A stretch of DNA of 64,000 nucleotides, from positions 1 to 64,000 of the forward strand of contig JAOFOL010000003.1 in the NCBI GenBank assembly GCA_028042835.1, in the 5' to 3' direction. Positions within the stretch are counted from its first letter, which is position 1; each line of letters opens with the position of its first letter. The notes under the pieces are model-generated. The model worked only from the letters and a program-made list of their open reading frames with translations. It did no database searches and was not told the DNA's origin. A program made the translations under genes and the position numbers. This DNA comes from Opitutales bacterium (lineage in GTDB: Bacteria > Verrucomicrobiota > Verrucomicrobiia > Opitutales > Seribacteraceae). Positions 34,723 to 43,201 of this stretch are shown here, piece after piece.

Positions 34723-34852
34723 TTTGTCATTGCGAGGAGGACGACAGTCCGACGCGGCAATCCATCGTGTCTCGGTGAAAGTGAACGCATTTGTCTCTTC
34801 GCTTACTGGTTCACAGTGGATCGCCACGGACTTACGCCCTCGCGATGACAAA
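34723..34852. repeat. Complete copy of a palindromic intergenic repeat, about 130 bp
   Basis: Left arm TTTGTCATTGCGAGGAGG...GGCAATCCA and right arm TGGATCGCCACGG...CTCGCGATGACAAA are imperfect inverted repeats of about 36-42 bases around a central spacer of about 50 bases. The element fills the gap between the giant protein and the alanine symporter gene. Related right arms occur at 36342-36374 and 22205-22242. It carries no ORF and resembles MITE- or REP-like dispersed palindromes with 'GTCATTGCGAGG' ends that occur in many bacterial genomes. Confidence 0.8.
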
Positions 34853-34901
34853 TAATCAGATGATCTAAGTACTTTCCCGCGTAGGAAATTCCTTCGCTTA
34901 C

Positions 34902-36263
34902 TTATGACTTTTTCAAGCCCGCAAAATACTTTTTGGCCGCCTCATTCACTCGAGGAGCCAGTAAAATACTTGATAAAATCGTGGGAATTGCCATCAGGCC
35001 AAAGGCAATATCCAAAAAATTGATAATCTCCGCCATGGTGGCAACAGCAGAGACGATAATGGTGAGCAAATAAAAGCCAAGCATGGGCAAACGGGCCTTT
35101 TGTCCAAAAAGAAAACATCCACATTTAACCACATAATAGGAAAATCCGAGCATCGATGAAAAGCTCAGACACAGCACTCCGGCAAGAAGCAGGTAGGGCC
35201 CAACTCCGGGAAGGGCATGCTCAAAGGCCTGCGTGGTTAGGAGCACACCATCCCCCTCGCCTGATCTCCACACATCCGTAACCATCAGGACCAGTCCGGT
35301 GAGGGTGCACATAAATAAAGTATCAATCACGGGACCCCACATCGCGACCAAGCCCTCACGAATGGGTTCCTTGGTTTTGGCAGCTCCATGAGCCATCGCC
35401 TCCGTACCCATTCCGGCCTCGTTGGAAAAAGCGGCCCGGCGCACCCCGGTGACAATCACCATACCCAAAGCACCCCCAGCCACTGCCTGTCCGGTGAACG
35501 CATCAGATAAAATCAAACTAAGAGACGGTAAAATACGGTCGGCATGAAGTAAAATAATCACCAGTGAGGTTCCTCCGTAGAGCAGAACCATTCCAGGTAC
35601 AAGCCTGGCGGCAAAGGCTCCAATTCGCTTGATTCCCCCGACCACCACCATTCCAACAAGAACCGCAAGTAACAGACCGAATAAAGCATTTCCTGTCTGC
35701 ACGGTCTCCTCAGTCCCCACAAACCAGCCCTGTGGTTCGAAGAACATCGAACGTACAATTTGGGTCAGTTGATTTGATTGCAGAAGAGGCAAACAGCCAA
35801 ACATGCCACATGCTGCAAAAAAGACCGCCACTGGTTGCCACTTCTTTCCCAGTCCTTCCTGAATAAAATACATCGGTCCGCCCTGAACCACGCCATTATC
35901 ATCCTTTCCCCGGTACATTACTGCCAAGGAACAGGTGTAGAATTTTGTAGCCATCCCCAGTAACGCACATACCCACATCCAAAATAAAGCTCCCGGTCCA
36001 CCCTGGGCAATGGCCACCGCCACACCGGCCACATTACCCATCCCCACCGTGCCAGACAAGGCACTGCAGAGTGCCCGAAAATGACTGACCTCGCCTGGGG
36101 CATCCTTTTCCTGATGCTTCCCAAAGAGCAGTTGGAGGCCATGCCCGAGATAACGGAAAGGAGAAAAGCGGGAAAAAAGGGCAAAAAATCCTCCGCCACC
36201 CAAAAGAATGAAGAGAAGGTTGCCCCAAAGCCAACCAGAGAACGATGATAAAAATTCGGCCAT
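34902..36263 (-). CDS. Alanine/glycine:cation symporter (AGCS family)
   Basis: 453 residues with about ten hydrophobic helices. Family signatures seen are 'SALSGTVGMGNVAGVAVAIAQGGPGALFWMW', 'VVQGGPMYFIQEGLG' and 'AAFSNEAGMGTEAMAHGAAKTKEPIREGLVAMWGP'. It should import alanine or glycine with sodium across the inner membrane. It is flanked on both sides by copies of the palindromic repeat and is a single-gene unit. Confidence 0.93.
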   Translation of the reverse strand: MAEFLSSFSGWLWGNLLFILLGGGGFFALFSRFSPFRYLGHGLQLLFGKHQEKDAPGEVSHFRALCSALSGTVGMGNVAGVAVAIAQGGPGALFWMWVCALLGMATKFYTCSLAVMYRGKDDNGVVQGGPMYFIQEGLGKKWQPVAVFFAACGMFGCLPLLQSNQLTQIVRSMFFEPQGWFVGTEETVQTGNALFGLLLAVLVGMVVVGGIKRIGAFAARLVPGMVLLYGGTSLVIILLHADRILPSLSLILSDAFTGQAVAGGALGMVIVTGVRRAAFSNEAGMGTEAMAHGAAKTKEPIREGLVAMWGPVIDTLFMCTLTGLVLMVTDVWRSGEGDGVLLTTQAFEHALPGVGPYLLLAGVLCLSFSSMLGFSYYVVKCGCFLFGQKARLPMLGFYLLTIIVSAVATMAEIINFLDIAFGLMAIPTILSSILLAPRVNEAAKKYFAGLKKS

Positions 36264-36341
36264 TTCCCTTTCTAAGTTGCAGGAAATGACCAGTGGGTCA
36301 CGCTCGAAATGGAGTTTTCTCTTTGATTACTGACTCAGAGA

Positions 36342-36374
36342 GGATCGCCACGGGCTTCGCCCTCGCGATGACAA
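36342..36374. repeat. Solo right arm of the palindromic intergenic repeat
   Basis: GGATCGCCACGGGCTTCGCCCTCGCGATGACAAG matches the right arm at 34819-34852 with few changes. The preceding 'TTCTCTTTGATTACTGACTCAGAGA' also aligns with 'GTCTCTTCGCTTACTGGTTCACAGT' in the complete copy, so homology extends into the spacer. The left arm is missing. It lies in the gap upstream of the symporter gene. Confidence 0.75.
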
Positions 36375-36499
36375 GGGTGAAGGTAAGAGAACGGTGGGTC
36401 GACCAGCAGAGATCTTACTCTTTCGATTATTCGAAATTTCGTTCCTCATCCATCATTTCATGCTTGTGAGGACACTGAAGTCCGCTTGAATGATGGAAT

Positions 36500-36892
36500 A
36501 TGATCGCACCCATTGAAAAACAAGGTCCTAAAAATGTATTAGGGGAGACACTCGTTCCCTGTTGTAATGAACTTAGTACCGGATGGTACCGAAACGGTAC
36601 TTGTGAAACCGATGCAAATGATGGGGGCAGGCATGTAATCTGTGCCCACATGACCGAAGAATTTCTTTCTTTCAGCAAAGCAATGGGTAATGATTTATCC
36701 ACCCCAATGCCTCAATATAATTTTCCAGGTCTCAAAGAGGGCGATTGCTGGTGCCTATGTGCTGCCCGTTGGCAGGAAGCATTGGAGTCTGGCGTGGCAC
36801 CTAAAGTTAAATTGGCGGCCTGTGAGGAATCTGCACTCGAAGTAGTAAGCCTCGAAGATCTTAAAGCTCATCAGATAAAAGAATCGGAATAA
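36500..36892 (+). CDS. DUF2237 family protein
   Basis: 130 residues, whole family length. It opens 'KNVLGETLVPCCNELSTGWYRNGTCET' and contains 'GRHVICAHMTEEFLSFSKAMGNDLSTPMP' and 'LKEGDCWCLCAARWQEAL', the conserved Cys/Trp/His-rich pattern of the family. Cytoplasmic, no signal peptide. Function is unknown; the conserved Cys residues suggest metal or redox chemistry but this is not established. It is a short single-gene unit. Confidence 0.85.
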   Translation: MIAPIEKQGPKNVLGETLVPCCNELSTGWYRNGTCETDANDGGRHVICAHMTEEFLSFSKAMGNDLSTPMPQYNFPGLKEGDCWCLCAARWQEALESGVAPKVKLAACEESALEVVSLEDLKAHQIKESE

Positions 36893-36898
36893 ACATAG

Positions 36899-36920
36899 CC
36901 CCCGTTACTGGAAACGAGGG
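36899..36920 (+). terminator. Hairpin after the DUF2237 gene
   Basis: CCCCCGTT and AACGAGGG pair over 8 positions with one mismatch, loop ACTGGA, 7 bases after the DUF2237 stop codon. No T-tract follows, so termination would be weak. It ends one base before the ATG of the doubtful ORF at 36922. Confidence 0.4.
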
Positions 36921-36921
36921 A

Positions 36922-37203
36922 ATGATTGATTTACGATGTGATCGCGATTCTCTGGCTCATATTCATGAAGGTTACCCTTGGCTTCCCACTGCCAACTCCA
37001 TTCATTGGGTGCCCATTAGTTCCAATGGAATCAACCAACCCGAAACAGAACTAATCCGCAAAACGGTCTACAATCACCAGTCCGCCCTGCTCGATTTGAC
37101 GGAGAGCGTTCAAAACAGCCATTCCCCCGAGTGCGGGTTAAAAGAAAGCATGGCCAAGGTTCGTTTTGTTCGGTCCGTGTTTGCCTCACACTTAGTAAAT
37201 TGA
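36922..37203 (+). CDS. Doubtful 93-aa ORF in the gap before the ECF sigma gene
   Basis: The ORF starts one base after a hairpin, which leaves no room for an exposed ribosome site, and it resembles no family known to me. Composition is protein-like (no low complexity), which is the only support. The whole 480-base gap from 36893 to 37373 otherwise holds the hairpin and the presumed promoter of the sigma gene. I report it so that the stretch is covered. Confidence 0.25.
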   Translation: MIDLRCDRDSLAHIHEGYPWLPTANSIHWVPISSNGINQPETELIRKTVYNHQSALLDLTESVQNSHSPECGLKESMAKVRFVRSVFASHLVN

Positions 37204-37373
37204 CAATCCATTGGATTTCCCCTGCAAATGAGAAAGCATCCTTTATCGGCCCTGTAAGAAAACTTTTTATCTTACAATTTCTTGCTTATTTAGCAAAAGA
37301 TTACAAAAAATCAATTGCGGTGATCGCCTTCTTTCATCAGAAACAGACAATCTATTGGGATGGAAATTAAGTA

Positions 37374-37931
37374 ATGCCGACGATCGAAAAAGACTTGTGG
37401 TACAAAATCAGGGATGGAGACTCCTCCGCTTTTGGTGAGCTGTATGATGGATTCGCCGGTGCAATGTTCTCTCTTTCACTAGAAATTCTCGGCGACCGAT
37501 GGGAAGCCGAAGAGGTCATTCAGGATATCTTTGCTTTTTTATGGAGAAAGCCGGAATCCTATGCCCCTGACAAAGGGAAATTTACCAGTTGGCTTTTAGT
37601 ACTAACCCGTAACCGCAGCATTGATCGTTTCCGTTCACGTAAAAGAAGACTCGATCGGGGGGAATCCGATGAAATTCTTTCCGGAAGGGAAGATCAGAAT
37701 GCTGCAGATGGTGCGGTGGAAGCAACCGCAAGCGATGAACGTAACTATTTACGCCAAGCCTTCGCGAAACTACCACCCGAGCAAAGTAAGGTCTTAGAAC
37801 TGTCTTATTTTCGTGGTCTTAATCATGAAGAGATTTCGAAAGTGCTCGAACTCTCCCTGGGTACTGTAAAATCAAGGATCCGCTTGGGAATTGAAAAGTT
37901 ACGTCATACATTATCCACTTTACGAACATGA
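37374..37931 (+). CDS. ECF-type RNA polymerase sigma factor
   Basis: 185 residues with the two-domain ECF layout. Region 2 (about residues 15-85) includes 'AEEVIQDIFAFLWRKPESY' and 'FTSWLLVLTRNRSIDRFRSRKRR'; region 4 (about 125-180) includes 'LPPEQSKVLELSYFRGLNHEEISKVLELSLGTVKSRI', a helix-turn-helix. Regions 1.1, 1.2 and 3 are missing, as expected. The gene directly downstream on the same strand, 95 bases on, begins like an anti-sigma factor and is frameshifted. The neighbourhood (flavoprotein, SRPBCC, SOUL, glutathione peroxidase) suggests an oxidative or photo-oxidative stress regulon. Confidence 0.92.
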   Translation: MPTIEKDLWYKIRDGDSSAFGELYDGFAGAMFSLSLEILGDRWEAEEVIQDIFAFLWRKPESYAPDKGKFTSWLLVLTRNRSIDRFRSRKRRLDRGESDEILSGREDQNAADGAVEATASDERNYLRQAFAKLPPEQSKVLELSYFRGLNHEEISKVLELSLGTVKSRIRLGIEKLRHTLSTLRT

Positions 37932-38026
37932 TCTTCCTTGCTAATGAAACCTTTAATTACCTTACATAGCCCAAAACTCTCCTGCTAAGCTTGTGATGCC
38001 CTTTAACCTCACTATTATGTTTTTCG

Positions 38027-39227
38027 TTGGAATCTCTTAAACAACAAGCTCTCGATTACACCCTAGGTGTTTTACCCAAAGAAGAATCTCTCCTCTTTGA
38101 AGCTCAACTTGAAAAAGATGATGATGCACAAATGTACCTGGTCGAAGCTCAGGAAGATTGTGCCAATCTTTCCCTGACCGCCAATCCGGCAACCTTGGGA
38201 AATGAAGTCCGTACCCGGGTCATGGAATATTGTGAACCCCACATGGATTTCGAACCATTTTTAAACTGCATGGAGATGGAACGGTTGCGTAGCAGTTTTT
38301 CTCCTTCTGAAAACCGATACCAAGGGGGGGGGGCTTTCGGTCGATCTTAGTGATATTCAAGTAGGGGCGATCAAGGATAATGTACGGACAAATTACGACA
38401 ATCTCCTACAGCTTCTTCCTCTACTCTCAGGAAAATCGAAAGCAGCAGCTGGTGAGTTTTCTGAGCTTCAAAAAACTCTCCGGTCCACTCCCTCCTTCAA
38501 TTCGGGCATCGAACGTGTCTTGGATCATGATCTTTCGAGCGAAGACCCGGCCACTCGTTCAGTCCTGCGGACGACTTTAGCCACTCTGCCCTCGCTCTCC
38601 TTTTTCTCTGACCGTCTGCGTGAAGATCAGGCAAATCTCGCGGACACCCGCAGGCTATTTTATTTGTGTCGGGACCAACTCAAAATCATGCGGGCTTCTT
38701 TTAAAGATCTCGACCCTGACCGACTGGTAGATGATGAAAAGTTGCGCCTGCATGGAGCCGGGCTTCTCCAAACTAAATGGTGGGGAGCCGAGCATGCTTA
38801 TTTTTCCTCAAAAGGTCAGGTGAAATGCGGACATTTCTTTGATGGGCCCGTCACCGAGAGATGCGTAGAATTTGCGGAATATGATGCAAATATGTATTGC
38901 CTGGCCAATTTACTCGCACCCCGTTCATCGACTGGAGACTTTCATATGGAGTTGATGAAAGATGCGATTCCCGGAGCCACCCTTGCTGTGGCCACTGCCA
39001 AAATGTCAGAGTCAAGTTTTCAATCCATGAAATTCATAACTGGAAACATCTCTGACGTTTCTGGCTCGTTTAAGCAGGACCATTTCCTTTGGAAACTGAT
39101 TGAAGACTCCATGGTCCGGGGTCATCAATCTGACCATCTTGGTGAACTTATGGAAAAGAAAGTTTTCGGGGCTAACCGTCTCGGGGATCAGGTCTACCTG
39201 TGGTTTGCCTGGCCCGCCATTACATAA
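38027..39227 (+). CDS. Sigma-factor partner gene split by a 10-G tract (anti-sigma-like N-terminus)
   Basis: The first frame starts at a TTG (38027) and gives 107 residues, with 'DYTLGVLPKEESLLFEAQLEKDD', the pattern seen at the start of anti-sigma factors paired with ECF sigmas. It runs into GGGGGGGGGG at 38324-38333 and stops 18 bases after the tract. From the tract onward the +1 frame is open without a stop to 39227 and clearly coding ('GGLSVDLSDIQVGAIKDN...'). With nine G the two parts join into one protein of about 399 residues. The C-terminal part is soluble, Cys/His-containing and not recognised; no membrane helix is seen. It may be phase-variable, a recent pseudogene, or a sequencing error. 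Confidence 0.7.
38324..38333 (+). repeat. Poly-G tract (10 G) at the frameshift point
   Basis: Ten consecutive G inside the coding region of the sigma-partner gene. Nine G would restore the frame, ten G end translation 18 bases later. Tracts of this length are the usual substrate of slipped-strand phase variation and also a common site of assembly error. Confidence 0.9.
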
Positions 39228-39940
39228 GCCCACTGCGGGGCAGAGGCTTCCACCGAAAATCCTTTGCAATAATGGGCAACCGCCGGTGCCACCAAAGGCT
39301 CCGGCATTCCCTGAGATTGAAAAAGCTCTCCTGCATAGGAAGCGTTATCCAGCCTGAATCCATCGTACGGACGATGTCTGACTTCTGCCGAGCTCAGATT
39401 ATTATGCAAGCTACGTTGGGCCCAGAAACGGTACCGTTCCAACAAAAAGCGGTCCAGAGGATCCTTCGCCGGGTGACTTGTTTTGGAGATATTTTTTATC
39501 TGACCTTCCAAACGGGACGGAACCTTGCTGGAAATCGAACGGGTGCATGAATTGTATACAAGAGATTTCCCTATCTTGCTGTGGGAAATAGATGCAAACC
39601 GGTAATTTAAACCATAGAGCATCTTGGCTCCTGCAACGGCAAACAGATCTGTTGAATCAAGTGAATGGAACCAAACGCCTTTCTTGCCCTCGGCGTTACG
39701 GACATAAGTTCGTAGGTTAACCTCGTTAAAACTCCCCCACGGTATCCAACGGGCAGGACGGATTCGCAGTCCCGACAAATGAAACCCGACAACACTTGCC
39801 CAGGGTTCCCCTTTATAAAGATCAAGTTCCAAATCATCCGGAATGGTCGGCCGTAGAATCTCAGCCGGCAAAGGCCAATGTAATAAGAGGAGGTCTCCCC
39901 AGTGCTGAGACATGAAGGTATCCAAAAATGACCGAATCAT
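39194..39940 (-). CDS. DUF2071 (YqjF-like) protein
   Basis: 248 residues. Characteristic parts are 'WGDLLLLHWPLPAEILRPTIPDDLELDLYKG', 'WASVVGFHLSGLR' and 'NEVNLRTYVRN', followed by 'GVWFHSLDSTDLFAVAGAKMLYGLNY'. The fold is acetoacetate-decarboxylase-like in related structures; no catalytic Lys can be picked out with confidence. Its start overlaps the stop of the SRPBCC gene by four bases (ATGA), so the two are co-translated. Its 3' end overlaps the convergent sigma-partner gene by 34 bases. Confidence 0.82.
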   Translation of the reverse strand: MIRSFLDTFMSQHWGDLLLLHWPLPAEILRPTIPDDLELDLYKGEPWASVVGFHLSGLRIRPARWIPWGSFNEVNLRTYVRNAEGKKGVWFHSLDSTDLFAVAGAKMLYGLNYRFASISHSKIGKSLVYNSCTRSISSKVPSRLEGQIKNISKTSHPAKDPLDRFLLERYRFWAQRSLHNNLSSAEVRHRPYDGFRLDNASYAGELFQSQGMPEPLVAPAVAHYCKGFSVEASAPQWAYVMAGQANHR

Positions 39941-40395
39941 CCGGGCTTTCCAAAAATTTCTTCCAGCTTAACTTTTCGGTAATCGAAAACTCGCTGAAGT
40001 GTTCGCCTGACAAAGAGAAAATTTGCAAGCAAGCCAAGTGGTCCCAACGGAACGAGATAGCGGATATCATCGGTCATTTGGGTGCCACCCTCCACCTCTT
40101 CAAGTTTATGTGTATGTAACCATAATTTATAAGGACCCACTCGCTGCTCATCCATAAAAGAAAAACCTTCTTCCACATATTTAATTTCTGTAAGCCAAGT
40201 GGACCAGCCAAGGAGAGGTATCTTCACGCGATACTCCAGTAATAACCCGGCATATGTCTTCTCGGGGGATTCCCCAATGATTTCAAATGCCATGTCGGGT
40301 GGCGTAATTCGATTTAAATTTTGTGGCACAGAAATGAACTGCCAAAGGTCTTTTCTCGCAACAGGGAGAGTTTGGGTTTGATGTAGATGATGCAC
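39937..40395 (-). CDS. SRPBCC (START-like) ligand-binding protein
   Basis: 152 residues with the family opening 'LPVARKDLWQFISVPQNLNRITPPDM' and 'GWSTWLTEIKYVEEGFSFMDEQRVGPYKLWLHTHKLEEVEGGT'. These small proteins have a deep hydrophobic cavity. Members of this sub-type often sit with flavoproteins and sigma factors in photo-oxidative stress clusters (from memory). It leads a two-gene operon with DUF2071 and is divergent from an outer-membrane barrel gene 79 bases away. Confidence 0.84.
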   Translation of the reverse strand: MHHLHQTQTLPVARKDLWQFISVPQNLNRITPPDMAFEIIGESPEKTYAGLLLEYRVKIPLLGWSTWLTEIKYVEEGFSFMDEQRVGPYKLWLHTHKLEEVEGGTQMTDDIRYLVPLGPLGLLANFLFVRRTLQRVFDYRKVKLEEIFGKPG

Positions 40396-40474
40396 AAATT
40401 TTTAAACTATCAACGATTGGTGTTCCTCGCAACCTCCCCTTGACGATATCGAGATCTGTAAGTAAAAGAAATTA

Positions 40475-41341
40475 ATGAAATTTCTTGGTATTCTCCCCCT
40501 CTCTTTATTTATAATTTCGATCCAATACGGTTCCGCACAGGAAGGTATGTCAGAATTGGCTGCTGTGCGACTGGCCTACGAAAATAGCTCGGACCGTGAA
40601 CTTAAAGGACTCAATGCCGAAATTGGTTACGATCAATGGGAAATCCGTACGCCGGTCTTTTTCAAAGAATGGGGAGACTGGAAATTTGCCGGTGGAGTAC
40701 GCTATCAATCCACTGATATCGATGTAAGTGATCCCACTGTCCTTGACGAGAATAGACTTCATTCATTGGACCTGGCTTTTTTCCTCAGCAAAAAAAAGAG
40801 CGAGACTTTGGACTGGCTATTGCTTTTTAACCCAAGTCTTGCCGGAGATTATGAAAACACTGGAAGCGAAGCATTTAATTACCTAACCATTGCAGGTGTA
40901 AAATGGAAACAAAGTGAGACCTTACAATGGATATTCGGTGCGGTTTACACCACTGGAATTGGAGATGATCTGTTCGTCCCGGCAATCGGTTTTATCTGGG
41001 AACCTTCGGATCGATCGAGCTTGGTGTTTGCTGGTCCAATCCTTCGGTATAGCTACGAAATATCCGACTCCTTGGAACTAAACCTGGGAGGACAGTTTGT
41101 GGGCAATCGTTGGAATACAGAATCGATCTATGGTGGAAACCTGGAACAACGAAACTTTCGCTACCGTTCCTACCGCCTATCTGCCAACTTGAAATGGAAT
41201 TTGGATGATCACAATTCCCTCTTTGTTGGGGGTGGCTATGATTTTGCAGGAGAAATCGAAATTGAATCCACCTCCCTCAATTCAGATCGCGATGTGGAGA
41301 ATGGTGGAGTTTTCGAAATCGGCTATCAATATCAGTTTTAA
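40475..41341 (+). CDS. Outer-membrane beta-barrel protein (DUF6268-like)
   Basis: 288 residues with a signal peptide (FLGILPLSLFIISIQYGSA). The mature chain consists of alternating amphipathic strands such as 'WKFAGGVRYQSTDIDV', 'LQWIFGAVYTTGIG', 'SSLVFAGPILRYSYEI' and ends in 'FEIGYQYQF', a terminal Phe typical of outer-membrane barrels. A 'DHNSLFVGGGYDFAG' strand fits DUF6268. No substrate can be assigned. It overlaps the convergent flavoprotein gene by four bases. Confidence 0.72.
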   Translation: MKFLGILPLSLFIISIQYGSAQEGMSELAAVRLAYENSSDRELKGLNAEIGYDQWEIRTPVFFKEWGDWKFAGGVRYQSTDIDVSDPTVLDENRLHSLDLAFFLSKKKSETLDWLLLFNPSLAGDYENTGSEAFNYLTIAGVKWKQSETLQWIFGAVYTTGIGDDLFVPAIGFIWEPSDRSSLVFAGPILRYSYEISDSLELNLGGQFVGNRWNTESIYGGNLEQRNFRYRSYRLSANLKWNLDDHNSLFVGGGYDFAGEIEIESTSLNSDRDVENGGVFEIGYQYQF

Positions 41342-42297
41342 AGAATAATTGAATCGGCGGCATCCCAACCCGAAAGGGCTGCATTTTCGATTCTCTCCCC
41401 ACCGAATCCGTCACCCGCCAAGGTTAGGTTTCGCTCGGATGAGTGCCAATGGCTTGCCCCAAAGGTAACCACGGGCTTGGCAAAACCCCAGCGATGAGAA
41501 GCCCAGGAAGTAATTTTAACGCCCAACTGGTCTTCTGTAACGGATAGTAATTGTGGAATTCTTTCCGGGTCCGGTGCATCCCAAAATTTCTGCGAATATT
41601 CATCCGAGGCATGAATAGTACAGGATGGATCTTCGGAAATCCCTTTGATTTGATTATCGGATATCCAATCAATTTCATCCACTGGATGAGTAATGGTACC
41701 CGGATGCTCAAGCATAGATGGTCGGTCCATAATACCCAAAACTGCCAAGCAGCGGGTATGGCGGATTGAACGCAGGCGTGACAAGGTGAAATCATCCAAC
41801 TCATATTCACTTCTTTGAAAAAGATCCAATAATTGAACCGAGGGGATCGTTAAAACTAAATGATCGGACTTTAACATGCGTCCCTCCCCACCCTTTTCCT
41901 CCACGGACCATCCGGATTCATTTCTATAAATATGTTCCACGAAAAAGCGGGTCTCCACCCTGAACTCTCTCGCTAAAATCTTTGCCGGAGAAGTCATTCC
42001 ATCCATGCCCCGATATCTATGACCCGTGGGAAGGTCAGGGCGGCCAGGTATATGGTCGTACCATGGAGTGACCGCATTTTCCTTTTGCCAATGAGATAAA
42101 AGTTCCAGCATTCGTGGATCACGGGCCGTAAAAAACTGAGCACCATGATCTATCCTGGCACCCTCCATTCGACGGGTTGCCATTCGGCCACCAACACCCC
42201 TACCCTTTTCCAAAAGAGTTACCTCATGACCTGCTCTCTCGAGACGCCAGGCACAGACACAACCAGATATTCCAGCTCCCACAACTATTATTTTCAT
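41338..42297 (-). CDS. Renalase-like FAD-dependent oxidoreductase
   Basis: 319 residues. The dinucleotide-binding motif 'KIIVVGAGISGCVCAWRLERAGHEVTLLEKGRGVGGRMATRR' and 'IDHGAQFFTARDP' are the signature of the NAD(P)/FAD amine-oxidase-related family that includes renalase. The C-terminal 'LAGDGFGGERIENAALSGWDAA' closes the FAD site. Bacterial renalase oxidises abnormal reduced-nicotinamide isomers; whether this protein does so is not shown. It is divergent from the pirin gene, 91 bases away. Confidence 0.85.
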   Translation of the reverse strand: MKIIVVGAGISGCVCAWRLERAGHEVTLLEKGRGVGGRMATRRMEGARIDHGAQFFTARDPRMLELLSHWQKENAVTPWYDHIPGRPDLPTGHRYRGMDGMTSPAKILAREFRVETRFFVEHIYRNESGWSVEEKGGEGRMLKSDHLVLTIPSVQLLDLFQRSEYELDDFTLSRLRSIRHTRCLAVLGIMDRPSMLEHPGTITHPVDEIDWISDNQIKGISEDPSCTIHASDEYSQKFWDAPDPERIPQLLSVTEDQLGVKITSWASHRWGFAKPVVTFGASHWHSSERNLTLAGDGFGGERIENAALSGWDAADSIIL

Positions 42298-42388
42298 TAT
42301 GTAGTACCCTATCGTATTCTTGGCCGATGAAAAGAAATACTCAAAGAGAGGCCTTGGAAGAATCCATCTAAATGGGTAATAATAAATC

Positions 42389-43099
42389 GTGAAAATTAAA
42401 CCTAGACCTGCCCATGAAAGAGGACAAGCCGAGCATGGTTGGTTACATGCACGCTTTACCTTCTCGTTTGCAAACTACTACGATCCCGAGCATTGCGGGT
42501 TTCATTCCCTCATCGTGATGAATAACGACATCATTGAGCCAGGTGGAGGGTTCCCTTCGCATCCCCATAGCGATGCTGAAATTTTCACCTATGTCATGCG
42601 TGGAAAACTTGAACATCAGGACAGTATGGGAAACGGTTCAGTAATCGAAGCCGGCGATCTACAGTACATGAGTGCAGGAGAAGGTGTCAGGCATAGCGAG
42701 TTTAATCCCTCAACGGATGAACAAACCGAACTTTACCAGATTTGGATGCTTCCAGACCAAAAAGGCGGTACTCCTCGGTATGCTGAAAAGAAATGGGGGG
42801 AAGAAAAAATGGAAGGCGAAAACAGACTCCTTTTCTCAGGAAGTGGACGGGATGGATCAACTAAGATAAGACAATCCGCAGAATTTTCCATGGCATACCT
42901 GAATGAAAAAAATGACCTAACATTAAACATACAGAAAAAATTTCCTCATCTATGGATTCAAGTAATTGAAGGCGAAATCAACCTTGATCCTCACATACTG
43001 GGAAAAGCGGATGGAGTGGGAATTGAGAACCAAGATTCACCTCTGATCATAACGGCCAACCAAAACACTCGTTTATTTATTTTTCGGTTAGGAACCTAA
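42389..43099 (+). CDS. Pirin family bicupin protein
   Basis: 236 residues from a GTG start. The metal-binding pattern 'GGGFPSHPHSDAEIFTYVMRGKLEHQDSMGN' holds the expected His residues, and 'LQYMSAGEGVRHSEFN' and 'LYQIWMLPDQKG' are hallmarks of the YhaK/YhhW-type pirins. Some members have quercetinase activity, others act as redox sensors; function here is open. The gene lies between the flavoprotein and HDOD genes. Confidence 0.9.
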   Translation: MKIKPRPAHERGQAEHGWLHARFTFSFANYYDPEHCGFHSLIVMNNDIIEPGGGFPSHPHSDAEIFTYVMRGKLEHQDSMGNGSVIEAGDLQYMSAGEGVRHSEFNPSTDEQTELYQIWMLPDQKGGTPRYAEKKWGEEKMEGENRLLFSGSGRDGSTKIRQSAEFSMAYLNEKNDLTLNIQKKFPHLWIQVIEGEINLDPHILGKADGVGIENQDSPLIITANQNTRLFIFRLGT

Positions 43100-43115
43100 A
43101 TTTATTAACAAAAAA

Positions 43116-43134
43116 AGAGAGTTCGGAACTCTTT
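43116..43134 (+). terminator. Hairpin after the pirin gene
   Basis: AGAGTTC-G-GAACTCT makes a tight palindrome preceded by an A-run and followed by TTTC, 17 bases after the pirin stop. The one-base loop and short T-tail make it a weak terminator at best. Confidence 0.35.
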
Positions 43135-43201
43135 CACTCAGAAATATAATCTATTTCTTTGACCTATTCCATTTCCGTGGTACGGATAAAGGTCTATTTT
43201 T

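Noticed and set aside
34723-36374. Repeats around the symporter gene considered as a CRISPR or composite transposon
   Set aside because: Copies are not regularly spaced, are palindromic and carry no transposase; the symporter looks like an ordinary chromosomal gene.
36500-36892. DUF2237 gene as part of the ECF sigma operon
   Set aside because: A hairpin and about 480 bases without a convincing gene separate them.
37131-37370. 79-aa ORF before the ECF sigma gene
   Set aside because: Overlaps another doubtful ORF, ends just before the sigma start and has no recognisable features; likely promoter region.
38380-38580. 66-aa ORF
   Set aside because: A third frame inside the sigma-partner gene; the coding frame after the G tract runs through it.
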